The notes beneath the pieces were generated by a model. That model made no database searches. It had not been told where the DNA came from and worked only from the letters and a program-made list of their open reading frames with translations. A stretch of 64,000 nt of DNA from Talpa occidentalis. Its lineage: Eukaryota; Chordata; Mammalia; Eulipotyphla; Talpidae. Each line of letters begins with the position of its first letter. The stretch's first letter is position 1. The stretch covers positions 72,630,740-72,694,739 of the forward strand of contig NW_023601322.1 of the NCBI RefSeq assembly GCF_014898055.3, written 5' to 3'. This document shows, in pieces, positions 23,441 to 35,308 of this stretch. Position numbers and translations under genes: made by a program.

Positions 23441-24304
23441 TCTGCACTACAAGGTGGTAGTCTCCATCCCCAGGATCAAAGAAGCAAGAGTCAGGAATGG
23501 GTGCGCTGGTGGGAGCTGGTGGGAAGGGAGTTGCTTCAGCATGGCCCACATCTGTTGCAGCTACACGGCTCCGCTGCCCAGCGCCCATTGTGGGTGCCTG
23601 GCCCTCAAGGCTCGTCTGCAGGCAATAAACTTAGAAGCAGAGGATGCGGTTCTTTTTGGCTCTACCAAGCCAGGCCACAGGCAGCGTGGTTACAGCCACA
23701 GTCAGCCGGATGCTGTGATCTCCTGCCACAGGGAGGAAGGGCTGGCCAGGTTAGACACTGGAGCCAAGCTGAGTGAGCAGACCCCAGAGGTCAGTGAGTG
23801 AGACCTGGAGGAAGTGAAGGGGGTGGGACCTGATTAGGTCCCTGGATGGCTGTGGAACTCTGGGCACTCTCAGGATCCTTGGAGCTCTAGCTAATCTCAG
23901 CTGCTCTCCACTTATGTGAGCAAACAGAGGTGTAGAGTTGCAGGGCTCCAGGCCCCACCTCCCTCAGCACAGCCTCTGCCTCTGTCAGGGCCTCCAGCAG
24001 GCACACTGCCGGGTGGGAGCCTCCTGGGTGGGAGCCTCCTGGCAGCGTGTCTTTCCTGCACGGAGCAGAGAGGAACTCCTTACTCCCACCAGCTCTTGCA
24101 GACCCAGTTTCCTGGGGCATCTCAAAGAGCTGCCTTCTAGAACCAGAGAAAAGCTCTTACCTTACACAAACCTCCCTTTTCATCCCCAAGTTTCAGAAGC
24201 TGCATCTTAAATCCCATTGTCCCCTTGACAGTGCCCTCTCCCCTGGCATCCAACGGACAAGTCCAGTCCATGCCCCTGGGGTTTCTATTGTCAAGAGTGC
24301 ATGA

Positions 24305-24450
24305 AGGTCAGACTTCATTAATTTCTTCAGCAAACATTTACTGAGCACCAATTGTGTACCAGATTGTGGCTGGGATAAGGCAGTGAGCAAAATATGACCT
24401 CTTATCAAGAAGCTTACTGCTGTGAAATACTTATCAGGTAATTATAATAA
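24305..24450 (-). repeat. L2 LINE 3' end fragment
   Basis: Antisense L2 3' end: 'cagcaaacatttactgagca' and 'aggcagtgagcaaaatatg'. Confidence 0.75.
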
Positions 24451-24786
24451 GGAACAGTTTTCAACCTGTTGTTGGAGACCTCCTATAGGGCCCTGACTCA
24501 ACAGGAGGGCCAGAGGGTGAGGGATGTGTTCCTAGCAGCTGGGAGCAAAGAGCAAAAACCCCTTGGTCTGAGACCTAGAGGGGCAAAGGGAGCGCAGTGA
24601 AGAGGCCTGCCAGACCCTGGAGACCATGTGGTGTGGGGACTGACTTCCTTAGGAGCAGAAAGACTTGATCTGCTTTAGCGCTTTCCTCAACACTGAGACT
24701 ATGGGGTAGCTTCCCCCCAGCTGGGACTATGGCCTGATAATCACTCAATTGCTTTCCCTGGAGGAGCCCCAAATGGAAGGCCTTAC

Positions 24787-24844
24787 TGTCAGTGGTGTCA
24801 GAGTTGTCGCTGCTGATGGAGTATTTTCGCCTCTTCTCTTCCAT
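24787..24844 (-). CDS. JADE2: JADE2 coding exon 1 with the start codon
   Basis: 58 coding bases: residues 1-19 (MEEKRRKYSISSDNSDTTD) and the first base of a serine codon; donor CTGACA|GTAAGG. The initiator ATG at 24,844-24,842 matches the known JADE2 N-terminus. A strong acceptor, a T-run followed by TTGCAG, abuts the A of the ATG, so the whole 5' UTR must lie in upstream exons and the base context before the start depends on the exon spliced to it. No other in-frame ATG lies upstream in this frame before the acceptor. Confidence 0.95.
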
Positions 24845-25569
24845 CTGCAAAAAAAGGCAGGCCCCATTATACTCACGGGTGGCATGGGAAATCCTCTCTC
24901 AGAAAACCGCCTAGTAACCTACCTCCCCACACTCAGTCCACTACAGCAGAAGAATGAAACATGGCCCTACCCTAGCCTTCTTAGCCAGCCTCACCCTATC
25001 TCTACCCACCCATGGGAGGCTGCGCCTCCCACCACTGGCACAGGAGTCTGGCCAAAGACTACATCGAGGAGGGTCAGGGGCTCAGCACATCACAATGCAC
25101 AGCGCCCTCCCTGGCCCTAGCTTCCTCTCAAGACTCAGGCCCACTCAAGAATCAACTCCCATCTCCAAGTCGCAACCGATGCCCTGCCAGCTAGCTGTTG
25201 AAGGCTTAGAAAAGAAACCACATAGATTTTTCCAAGAGGATCATGCTATCTGAGCTTAGGGACAGGATGGCCAGGACAGCACTGAACTTACATGGTGGCC
25301 AGAGGGGTGTGGAAACAGGGCAGGGGCAGCGAAGCTCCAAGCTGGGTCCCTGAGACACACCAGGTCCAGGTCCCTGAGACACACTGGTCCTGGGCTGGGC
25401 TGCACACCACTCCCCGCCATGTCCCTCTCCAGACAAAAGCACAAACCAAGTCTATCTGCACTGCAGTTTTCAACTTCAAGGTAAGAAGGGCAGCTCTCCC
25501 ACCTTAAGCTCATTTCTCCCTCTGCAGATCTCAGCTATCACAAGTTTGTGACAATCCAGGGAGTTGTGA

Positions 25570-25860
25570 GCTATTCATGTACTGGGGAAGCTCCGAGTCA
25601 TCCTGCTAGTAACTGGCTGAACTGGGATTTGAATCCACATGGTCTGATCCCTGAGCCCACACTGAGCTGCCTTTGTGCCCAGTCAGCTCCTGCCAATTGG
25701 AAGTGCTTTCTATCCACTATTTCCTCGAATCCTGCAGAGCTCAGGGTGGCAGAGGCCACTCTTGTCCCCTCCTGGAGGGGAGGCAAGCTTGTTAACCTGC
25801 CCTGGGTCTCACAGCCTGCCAGTGGCTAAGTCCTAATGTGAGAACAGACCAGAGGCTCGG
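25570..25860 (-). repeat. Two adjacent antisense MIR fragments
   Basis: First part has 'tagtaactggctgaactggg' and 'atttgaatccacatggtc'; second part (from about 25,710) has 'ctatttcctcgaatcctgca' and 'gggtctcacagcctgccagt'. Both read as MIR in the minus orientation. Confidence 0.7.
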
Positions 25861-26399
25861 GGTCCAGAATGCTAACCACCATGTTCTGCAACCTGGAATG
25901 CCTCTCGGCCAGCCTTCAGGGACAGGGAGCCAGGATGAGTAGGAAGCCTCCTTGCCCAGCCCAGCCACAGGCTAACAGGCTACCCACTCCTGCCTGAGAT
26001 CCCATTCGCTGCCCACTGCTCCCCCCAAGTCTGCTCAATGAACCCTAGGGTTCCCCTTATCTTATTGTGGCTGCACAGAGACCAGGAAGCATTAGCTTTC
26101 TAAGGTAGGGATGTGACTTCCCAGACCTCTGAGCTGACCAGGAAGTCCCTCTGCCCTTGGACTTGACCTCAGTCAGGAGCTTCTCTCCATCCCAGTCCCC
26201 AATGGTGCAGGATCAGGATGACAGGAGGGCTCACAGGGTCAGGTGCAGACCAAGTGCTCTCCAGAGGGTGCAGAGATGCTGAGGGAAGCCTGGTGGTGCA
26301 AGCAGCACCCATGTCAGGGAGGCAGGAACAATGAGGGCTGAAACTGCTAAGCACTCATTGCAGCAGGGGGTAAAGGAAGTACAGGGGTGGGGTAGGGGT

Positions 26400-26520
26400 G
26401 GGGACACAGGTCCCAGTGCACAGGAATCTCACTAAGCCTCAGGTTACGTGACTTTCCCCAGATCACAGCATTGCTAAGAATTCTGACTCTGGGGACCTCG
26501 CTCTTGACCTTAAGACTTCC
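26400..26520 (-). repeat. MIR SINE fragment
   Basis: Antisense MIR-like 'actaagcctcaggttacgtg', then 'ttccccagatcacagcattg'. Confidence 0.55.
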
Positions 26521-27949
26521 CTGCCTCTGTGCAGCAGAGTGCAGGCAGCCCAGTGGCTCAGATGAGGAACTGAAAGGAGCAAAAAGGCTTCGCTGCCTCC
26601 TCACTGTCCTCCAGGGTCTAACTGTGGTAAAGGTCCCAGAGGCAGACCCTGAGTCTAGTCTACATCTCGCCCTCCCAGCACTGTCGCGGGTAGACAATGA
26701 GTAGTGGCAAAGGACTATAAATGCACTCCCCCACCCCGGGCCTTTTTCTCCTGCAATCCTGTACCAGAATTCCATTTCTTTTAATTTCTACCCCAGAGGG
26801 CACTGCCAAACCAGGGTCTTCCAGAGCATAAGAGCAGGATTCAGGAGGGTGGGTTCAAATCCCCCTGGACCTTGGGGAAGGCACACCTCCCAGAGGACAC
26901 AAATTGGATCTGAATTTGTATATAAATCTCCTGAACTTAAAATGTTGGCAAATGATTCAGAATTCTAAAAACACTTTAAGAGGGCCAAACTAAACACATC
27001 TACGGGCCAGAACCAGCTGGTGAGAAGAAATGAGAGCAGCGTAAAGTCCTCAGCACAGTGGTTGGCTTTCCATATAGGTGCCAGTCATTAATACCATGGC
27101 AGCCTCAGGCCAGCTGGACAGTCCTCCAACCAACGCCCACTCAGAGAGGGCAGTGACCCTGTTCACTAAAGAAGGACCCCTATAACTAAACTCCATGATT
27201 GCTAAATACCTCTATGATCTCTCGTCACTACTCCCTGCTGCCCAACGACCAAGAAGTGACAGGTCAACAGCAGACCTGCACCGGCCCTCAGCTAGCTCCC
27301 CGTCCAACCTGCCCTCCTTGAAACACCCAGGGTTCTTGTGGGCAGGTTGTTATTAAGGGAGCAGATTTTGTGGTGGCTTAATTAGAGTAATAACCAGGCT
27401 TCAGAGGAAGCCACTGTTGTGAGTGAAGCTTCTTTGCTTTGAACCAAGTCTGTTCCAAAAGCTTTCCTGCCTCGGGTGAGCCTCCACTGCCAACTGCTAA
27501 CGAAGCCCCAAATAGGCTCGGGTTTCCCTGTGGACAGCCATCTGTCCCATGAACCCCCTCTCCAACCCAGCAAGGGGGTCAGGGAGAGCCCCTTCACCAA
27601 AGCTGAAGTCCAGGGCTGCAAATGCAGGTACAGCCAAGGGTGTTGAGATTTGATCTTGGCCTCTGATTTTCCCTCTCCCCACTGGCTTTTCCAGTCTCTA
27701 CCAAATCAAGGTCTGCTCCGGGAGGAGAATACCTCAGTGTCACATCGCATTTGCTTTGGAATTCCACCTACCAAGGAAAAGTAACGAAAGCAAGGGTCCC
27801 TCCTTTCCTGCCCCACCAGTCCATCTGTACCCCTCACCCCATCCTCAGCATGGACTATGAGAGCCCTCCTTCAGGGATGTGGGAATCCCAGAGTCTCTTC
27901 AATAGAGCAGCAACCCATAGGCAATCCTTAGCAAGCCCCACGGGATCTC

Positions 27950-28670
27950 CCCAGAACAAATCATGCATCCTCCCACTTACCCCCATGTCTGCTGCTACCA
28001 CACTGGTCCAAGCCAGTTTTGTCTCTTGTCTGCACCCCTCATTCATAAATCAACTTCCACTATTGCTCTCCCCAAATCCTGAACCCACACAGCAGCCAGA
28101 ATGATAGTAAAAAAGCATAAATCAGATCACATCATGCCCCTATGTTAAATCTTTCAAAGGCTTCCTGCTGATCAAAGGACAAAACACAAGCTTCTGACCA
28201 CAAGACTCAACATGATCTGGCCCCTGCACCTCAACAAGTTCATTTCCACCACCGTCCGCTTCCCCACCACTTCCCAGTCATACCAGTCTCCTTTCACTTC
28301 CTCAAACAAGCCAAATATTCCATGCTTCAGGACCTGTGCACAAGCCGTGCTCTGTGTGTAGTGTTCTATGCAACCTATGCATGTCTGGCTTTCCTTCCTT
28401 CGGGTTTCAGCTTAAATGTCACAGAGATCTATACTGGGTAGCTTATCTACAGAAAGTTGCAGAGCATGCATCTCAGTTTGGTTCTGTTGATGTACCTGTT
28501 GAATGCCCTTCTCCTGGGGAATGTACACTCCATGAGAGAAAGGTGCATGTCTATCTGGATCCCTGCTGGAGCCCCAGTGTCCCCTCATATTGCACCCACC
28601 ACAGAATGGGGGCCCGATATATGCCAAATGCTGAGTGTGCTCTTGTCCTCTCCACTCTGCACCTCCTGAA
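27950..28670 (+). repeat. L2 LINE fragment
   Basis: Sense L2 3' coding and UTR region: 'aatcagatcacatcatgccc', 'aacatgatctggcccctgca' and 'caggacctgtgcacaagccg', followed by 'ggtttcagcttaaatgtcac'. The long open frame starting at 28,336 lies within this element and is not a host gene. Confidence 0.85.
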
Positions 28671-29899
28671 GTGTGGGGACCACACAGCCCAGCTGGCCTG
28701 CCTGCCTGCAGCTTGCAGGAACAAACACCCCAGCACAAGATTTTGCCCTGTTTTCTCAGCCTGCCTTCCCCATCTTAACCTCACACATTTTCCAGGAGAC
28801 TTTATTTGGTCGGGCTCCTGGCTAATGATCAATGTCAACTCAGTAATAGGGCAGCAATTTGGTGGCAGATGTTTTCTTGGCAGCACTAGCCATTGGTTTT
28901 AGTGGGGGCCTCAGGCCTGGACTTGAAACACCAATGCCCAACGCCAGCCCCCTTTAAAGACCTCTCCGCAAATAAACTCAAATAAACACCCCGGGCCTCC
29001 ATTAACGCCCTTCCAGCTGACCCTGGGAACAGTGGGCCTTTCAGGCCTGCGACTGCAGCTATTCCCTGGGCAGTTAAAACACCCCAACCTGGCCTCCGGC
29101 CTCTCCTCTCTGGGGGCCACCAGGCCTGTCCTGCCCGCCACCACACACAGCAGGATTTCGTCTTCCTCCTTAAAAGGGGGGTGGAAAAGGCTTTCAAGCA
29201 GGCAATTTACAATTCCAGACACAATCTTTCAAAGAGAAACAAAAACTCTCCCTGTCTGAGGCAGACCACTAAGGCGTGTGTGTAATAAGATGCTAATACA
29301 ATTTAATGATATTTCGGCTGGAAAACCTGTCCTCAGAGCCTCCTTGTGTCGGGAAGGCCAGACATTCAGAAAACAAGAGCTGTACACTCTTAAACTGCTT
29401 TAAACGGGGGTCAGAGCCCTACACTTTCCTATCTCTCATTAACTTTAATGCCTTCTCAGGGACAGTAATTGCCGTTACAGAAATGATCTTGTACACACAG
29501 ATCCTCCAACTTGCTTCTCCAAGCATAGGGGAGGCTGAGCACTCCCGACACCCACCACCAGCCACCTGCAATTCCAAGTGTCCCAGGGGGCTCCCAGCAA
29601 CCCTAGAACATGCTTCCCACACCCACCCTCCGGACCCAGATCTGGGGACATACCAAGGGGATCCTGGGAGAATGAAAGGGGCTTTGTCTACTTTGTCCTT
29701 CAGCACCTTCTCACCCTACTCTCCACCTCAGAGAGGGCAAAGCTCAGTCCGCTTGTTCCCACAGATGGCTGCCCATTGGCAGCTGCCGGGTCCTTCTGAT
29801 CCCTTCTTCAGAGAAGGGAGCTGGCTCTTTGGCCTAGCCTAAAGGGGGAGAGATGAAAGGTCAAAGCAGCATTTGGGCGCTCTCCGGGTCATTGACAAT

Positions 29900-30120
29900 A
29901 ACAGAACGGCTAATACTAAGCAAGGGTTCACTGCATGTCTGGCTTTGGGCGTAGTGTTCTTTCTGCAATACATCACTTACCCCATACACCCACCCTGAGG
30001 TAGGAACTGCTATTAACCCTATTTGTAGATGAAGAAACTGAGGCACAGAGAGATTGTCACAGCTAGTAACTGCACAGTCACCATGAAACCTAGGCTACCT
30101 GGCTCCAAACAGTGCATCCC
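29900..30120 (-). repeat. MIR SINE fragment
   Basis: Antisense MIR with 'gatgaagaaactgaggcaca' and 'agctagtaactgcacagtc'. Confidence 0.85.
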
Positions 30121-32804
30121 GTCCCAGTGGGCTACAGCACAGGCCTTCGACGCCAAAGTGTGGATGGGGTGATCCAGATTCCTATGGGTTGTCTGAGAAC
30201 CTTCCTGGGGTTCCTAATCTTTGAGTCACAGCTAGATGGGGGTCGTATGTGGAGGAAAGGGCAAGTGAGAGGGGGACAGCCCTCTTTCTAAGAATTCTGA
30301 ACTGGTCTCTCCTCAGAGAACCTAAAGGGATAAAAGACCCCTCAAAGCTTGCTAGAGGAATTATGAAGAATTTGGACTGGAAGCCTCTCACCTGGGTCTT
30401 GGTCTTAAGAAGCACTTCTTAACTTGTTAACTGGAACACCACTGAACCAGATCCCTCTGTGCTCTCCCCGCCCCATCCTCAAGGATGCCTAAGTCAGTGT
30501 CAAAGGTTTAACTTCAAAACTGGAGTAGTACACCTGGGAGGTGGGGACCAGCAGTCCCACCTCACCTGTCAATGGAAGCTAAGAGGTGCTTTCTGTCAGT
30601 CTTTTGGATCAGTGTTACTAGCCATGTAGCCAGGCAATTTAGGGAAAGGAAAAGCAGGTTGGATGGGAAATGTTCTGGAAATATTTGCTGCATCCTGAGC
30701 CCAAATAACTCTATCCTGAAACACTCCCTCTCTCAAAGTGCTGGGGAGACCCCTGGCCAAACAGTTTCAAAACCAACATTTACAGCAAGTCCTGCTGCCT
30801 GAGGCGAGGACTTCCCTCTGTGAGGCATTTGCTGTGGAACCAAATGCTTTCCCACTCTAAACAACAGCCAACAGCACTTGGGACAACTGAGAGGGCTCCA
30901 GATCAAACAAACATCCCTTTTTTCCCCTACCATGCAAACTTTCTCAATAAATTATTTGCCCACTTCGGATCAAAGCCTGTTTTTGCAGCCTGTGACCTAA
31001 AAAGCAAATAGCATCTCTTAAACATGAAAGCCCTCCTCCCTGCCCCTGTCTGCTTTATTACTCATTCCTTCCCCTTACAGTTATTCTGTTGTTATTTTCC
31101 TCCTCTGCTTGTTAGATCACTCTGCGAGTCCTAACCCGCCTGAGGAAGCTGGGACAGGAGGGATGGTGTGTTTAACTTGGGGCCCTGAGGTGAGAGAGGA
31201 AGTTAGGGTAGGGGAGAAGCCAGCACCCTGGGAACCCAGGAAACAGGGCCAGGCCGGGTTGGCAGCTCCCTGCCCTGCCTTTTTGCCAAATGTCCTACTG
31301 GGAATTTTACCAGTTAATGCCACCTTGGGAGGAGGGGCCAGGCTGCCCTACCACCACCAGGGCCAGGACTCGGTCTGCAAACAAAAACTTGAAGGGGAAG
31401 TCCTGATAATTTGCCTGGACTCAAAGCTGAGGGTTCCTCCCTCCTCCAACAAAGGCAAAGCAGCAGGTCAGCTGTGCCAGCTCAGCCTCTCCCCATCCCC
31501 TTTGGCTCTGGTCTGAGAGCAAATATGATGCCTTCTGATGATCCCTGCAAACTCAGCCCCGATATAAAACTTTATGTCTCAGAATCCCGCAGTAGACATG
31601 AGGGAGGAGGGTTCTAAGCGCGGGGGCAAGGTTTGAAAATATGCAGAGACCAGAATCGCCGGTTGCAGAGTAACCTTGGCACCCGCAAAGCGAGATGCAG
31701 CACTTCCTGCCCACCCCCGCACCGGGGTACAAGACCCCTGAGCAAGGCGGTAAAAAAAAAAAGTGCCCGGCCCGCAGCAGTAGCCAAGGGGATTGGGCTG
31801 AGGGTGGCGCGCGCCTCCAGCCTGCCCCCGGAGGCAGTCCGCGGGAGCGCAGCAAGGAGGCGCGCCGGCGTGATTCCAACCGCGGGAGCCGGGAGGAGGA
31901 GCCGGAGGTGGCTGCGGGGGGCTCTGGCCCAGGCGAAGGAAGGGCAAGAGGCGGGCCGGGCCGGGGGCGGCGCCGGGAGGGGGACAGGACGCCCGGGACG
32001 GGGGAGGGGTTTAGGTGATGTGGGTGTGGGCAGCCAAGTCCGCTGGCGGGTGGGCAGCTGCGCGTAGTGGGAACAAGGAGGTGTGTGGTGGGGGGTGGGG
32101 AGAGGTGTCCTGGGCCTCTGGAAGATAGAATGAAGCCTTCCTGCCTGGCTAACAGGCTTCCCCATTTTCCGATACAACAGCTACGAATCACCAAGCTGAC
32201 CGCTCTCATCCTTCGGCCTGGAGAAGTGTCTCGAGGCCCGGTGATAGGCGGGAAGGGACCAGAGGGAGCCACAAGTCTGCACCCAGCGGGGAGGAGGCGG
32301 GTAGGAGCCGCTCCGCAGGCGCAGGCGAGTGGGTGGGGAGGAGGGAAAGAGAGAGGGAGGAAGGAGGTGAGGCCGGGAAGATGCCACTGCCGGGGGCGGG
32401 GCGGGGCTGGGGATCCGGCAGAGGGACTGCAGCGAGGCTCGGTGGGGGCGGGGGCTGCAATGTCACTCATTTGGGGGTCAGGTGTGTACGTCCCAGGCGA
32501 GGCCCGCCACTAGCCTACGTCTTCCCGCTACCACCCAGGGCGCGGAGGCGGAGGCGGAGGGCTGGGGACTGCGGAACCGTCCCTGGAGCGGGACGCGAAC
32601 CGACAGAGTTGGGAGAAGGTAAACAAGGGCCACGCCCCCTGCCGTCGCCCCGCGGGCGCGCACCCGCCGCTCCGGCCGCCGCCGGTACATTTCCACTCTC
32701 CCAGCGCTTCTCCCCCGCCGGACTCCCGCGCAGCCCCAGAGGGGGGCTGTCCCCGACCCCAACCCGCGCCCCCAGCGCCGGAACTGCTCACCCTCCATAC
32801 TCAC

Positions 32805-32814
32805 CTGGAAAGGG
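32805..32814 (-). other. Candidate 5' UTR exon donor, inner
   Basis: Minus strand reads TTTCCAG|GTGAGTATGG, a near-perfect donor inside the CpG island. A first exon ending at 32,805 could splice directly to the acceptor that abuts the start codon. The exon's 5' limit cannot be seen. Confidence 0.45.
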
Positions 32815-33274
32815 TGTCCCCCGCCCCTCCAAAAAACTGTTTAAATTGTGCAGAGCCTCCGCGCCCGGGTGCTGAGCATGCTGCCCCCGCGTGCAGCGCC
32901 CGCGTGCAGCCAGCCCGAAGAGGGGGCGACAGGGCGGAGGCGGTGGCCCCCGGAAGGTGTCTGGGACCGGACCGGCTGCACGTGAGCCCAGCGCGGGGTC
33001 ATGTGCACCGGCTCAGCCCGGTTCGGCGCCCGGACGTGCTGCGTATCAACAAAATGAAACTCAGGGCGACAGGAGGGCAGATAGCGCCGGTCTTCCAAGC
33101 CCCCGCCCCCAGCCGCGCGACCTCCCTCGGCACAGGTCTCCCGCCGCAGCCCCTCCGCCCAGCCAGAGCCCGCGGGGCAAGTTGCAGCCTCGGCGCGCCC
33201 CCGCCCGCCCGCGCCCCCTTGCCGGCCCAGGGGCGCTTTGCCGCAGTCATTAATAAAAAAGGTCGCCAAGCTCA

Positions 33275-33284
33275 CCCTTCCAAA
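33275..33284 (-). other. Candidate 5' UTR exon donor, weak
   Basis: Minus strand reads GGAAGG|GTGAGCTTGG, with the exon ending near 33,276. It is a fair donor but less convincing than the ones at 32,805 and 33,561. Confidence 0.25.
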
Positions 33285-33435
33285 AGTTGTTGTTGCATGC
33301 GCCCCTCTCAGCCTCCCCGCAATGTACTCTTTAAAACACGACTGACCAACATGCGCAATCTCTCTCCCCTGTGCTGTGCATCCCCCCCCCCCCGCGCGCG
33401 CTGGCTTCCTAGAACAGGCAGCCAGCAGGAGAGAG

Positions 33436-33475
33436 AGGGAGCGAGCGAGCGAGCGAGCGAGAGAGGGCGAGGGAG
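33436..33475. repeat. (GAGC)n / GA-rich simple repeat
   Basis: Run of GAGC units followed by GAGAGGGC within the CpG island; read antisense it is a CT-rich tract, common in 5' UTRs and promoters. Confidence 0.85.
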
Positions 33476-33560
33476 CGAGGAGCGCTGGCAGATCTGTTGC
33501 AAAAACACAAAATAGCGCCGTGGAGATGCACAGGGCCCATCGCCGGAGGCTGGATCTTAC

Positions 33561-33570
33561 CTTGCTCCGC
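33561..33570 (-). other. Candidate 5' UTR exon donor, middle
   Basis: Minus strand reads GGAGCAAG|GTAAGATCC, a strong donor in the centre of the CpG island, and my preferred place for the end of a non-coding first exon. This is inference from the splice motif alone. Confidence 0.45.
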
Positions 33571-34270
33571 TGTGCCCTTTCGAGGGGCGCTGCCCTCGGC
33601 TACGCGCCGCGGAGGGGGCGGGCGCGGGAAGGATGCTCCCGAAACCCCGAGCTCCTGGGGCCGGCGCGGGCGGGCGGGGGGCGCGCATCCATCCGGGGTC
33701 GCGGCGAGGGAGGCGGCTGGGCCCGCGGCTTCCCCAGCCCCGCACCCCTGCCGGGGCCGGTTAACCGGTCGTACCCAAGCCCGTGCGGCTAGGAGTGGGC
33801 GCAAAGTAACTCCATGGACGCTACGCACCCCCCCAAAAAAATAGCCTCCAACTGCGATGGCCGCGGTCGGCACCATTCACCAACCCCCCTGTGTATGTTT
33901 CTGTTTCTTTTTAAACCAAGACTTCCTTGTGATCTCTTTAGAAAAAAAAAAAATGTGTTGGGGTGGGGGTGGGGTGGGGGCGGGCGGGAGGAGCGAGGGA
34001 GGGGGAGTAGCCACTTTTTTCTTATTCACTCGGATCTCCACTCCTGACACCCCCCAGTCACCCGCCCCCCCGCCCCCCGCAGTTGTTTGGCTTCAGCGGC
34101 GGGTCCAGGTAGCCTTGCAGGCCCCGGCGTGAGGGTGTCCTGCCGGGCCGCCCGCCTGCCTGCACCTCGGGCCGGGACTCTGCACAGGCTCTGGGGCGCC
34201 CCCAGACCGCCCAGTCCCCTGGGCCGGGGCTGAGCGGCGGCTGCGCCCGTGCAAGTCCCATCAGGTCTGC

Positions 34271-34312
34271 TCACACTTCACACACTCACACACTCACACA
34301 CACACCCCGCCC
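34271..34312. repeat. CA-rich simple repeat
   Basis: Run of CACACTCACACA units inside the CpG island. Confidence 0.8.
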
Positions 34313-34429
34313 CTCCACTCTCTCACTCACACTTTCTGCTCACACCCCGCCCCCTTCGCGCCCCAGACCCGGGCGGCGCCCCCCGCAACCTTAAAAAAAA
34401 AAAAAAAAAGGCTTACACTTAAAAAAATC

Positions 34430-34455
34430 TTTTGGCGCCATATTAATGACGTACT
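34430..34455. promoter_or_regulatory. E2F-type site next to a CRE-like site
   Basis: TTTTGGCGCCA at 34,430-34,440 is a textbook palindromic E2F-type site; TGACGTAC at 34,448-34,455 is a CRE-like element. Both stand in an AT-rich pocket (34,390-34,520) inside the GC-rich island. Confidence 0.5.
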
Positions 34456-35308
34456 TAAAATTTGCCATTTCTCCCTGCGTCAAAAAGACGTTTCTTTGCA
34501 AATAACAGCCTGGAGGCGACACTCGCGGAGGGAACGAGGCTTGCACTGAGCACCCCGCCTCCCGGGGCTCCAGCGCTGGAAGACCCTCGCCCTAGGCCCT
34601 GCTTCTGAATCGGTGGTTTAAAAAGGCGAACCGAATATATCGCGTGGCGTTTTGCAGCGCCAGAAGTGAGCAGAAAGTGCTGGCAGGAGCAGAGGGGAGG
34701 GGCGCGCTCGAGTCTGGGGGAGGGGGCGCGGCTCTCCTCCCCCACCCACAGCAGATGGAAACTAACGTCCCAGGCGGGGGAAACTTGAAATTGTGGGCGA
34801 CCTCTAGAAAGGGGGGGGCGGTCGCTAAAGAGGGTGTCTCTGAGTTCGCCGCCCCCTCCCCCCGCCCGGGTGCCTCCTGGCGCCCAGCTCTGCCCCGCAT
34901 TTCCGGGGGATGAGGAACGCGGTGATGGGTGGGTGGCTGGCTGGCTGCACGTCTTGGCCGCGGTAGGAGTTTGCCCCGGGGTATCTCCATCCCCCTAGCT
35001 CGTCCTTCCCACTCCTCCTAAAGGGTTAAAAACCCAGGGGCAACTTCCACGGGCTGGCACTTGGCGAGGAAGCGGGGCGCCCCTCTCCCCACCCTTCGCC
35101 TCCTCGCCCCTCCTCCTCCGGCTCCACTTCCCGACTTGACCTTGTGGTGCACAAACAGTGCGCTCGGATCCTCGCAGTTTCTGGAAGAAGAGCTCGCGCT
35201 CGCCAGGAGGGCTGGCGGGCGGGCGGATCGCGGGCGGTGGCGGTTCTTGGGTCGGTTCCCGGAGCCGCCGGCCACACCCACTCAACCCGCTGAGCCCGCT
35301 GTGCTCAC

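Larger units (their letters stand above)
22775..24786 (-). other. JADE2 intron between coding exons 1 and 2
   Basis: Intron of 2,012 bases with MIR pieces (one weak at 23,000-23,120, one clear at 23,190-23,440), an L2 fragment at 24,305-24,450 and a 15-bp tandem duplication at 24,011-24,040. Nothing else recognised. Confidence 0.75.
24845..31609 (-). other. 5' intron of JADE2 between the CpG island and the start-codon exon
   Basis: Part of the first intron, which continues into the CpG island. It holds MIR and L2 pieces up to about 30.1 kb. The blocks 28.8-29.5 kb and 30.7-31.1 kb are free of recognisable repeats and are rich in transcription-factor motifs; they are treated as possible enhancers in the findings. 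I saw no extra coding exon. Confidence 0.7.

Noticed and set aside
28336..28902. Plus-strand open frame of 188 codons
   Set aside because: Its first half lies in an L2 LINE; no conserved domain and no splice context.
31553..32470. Minus-strand open frame of 305 codons over the CpG island
   Set aside because: Proline-, serine- and arginine-rich composition comes from GC-rich sequence read in several overlapping frames; no domain, and it ends in the JADE2 promoter/intron region. Treated as chance.
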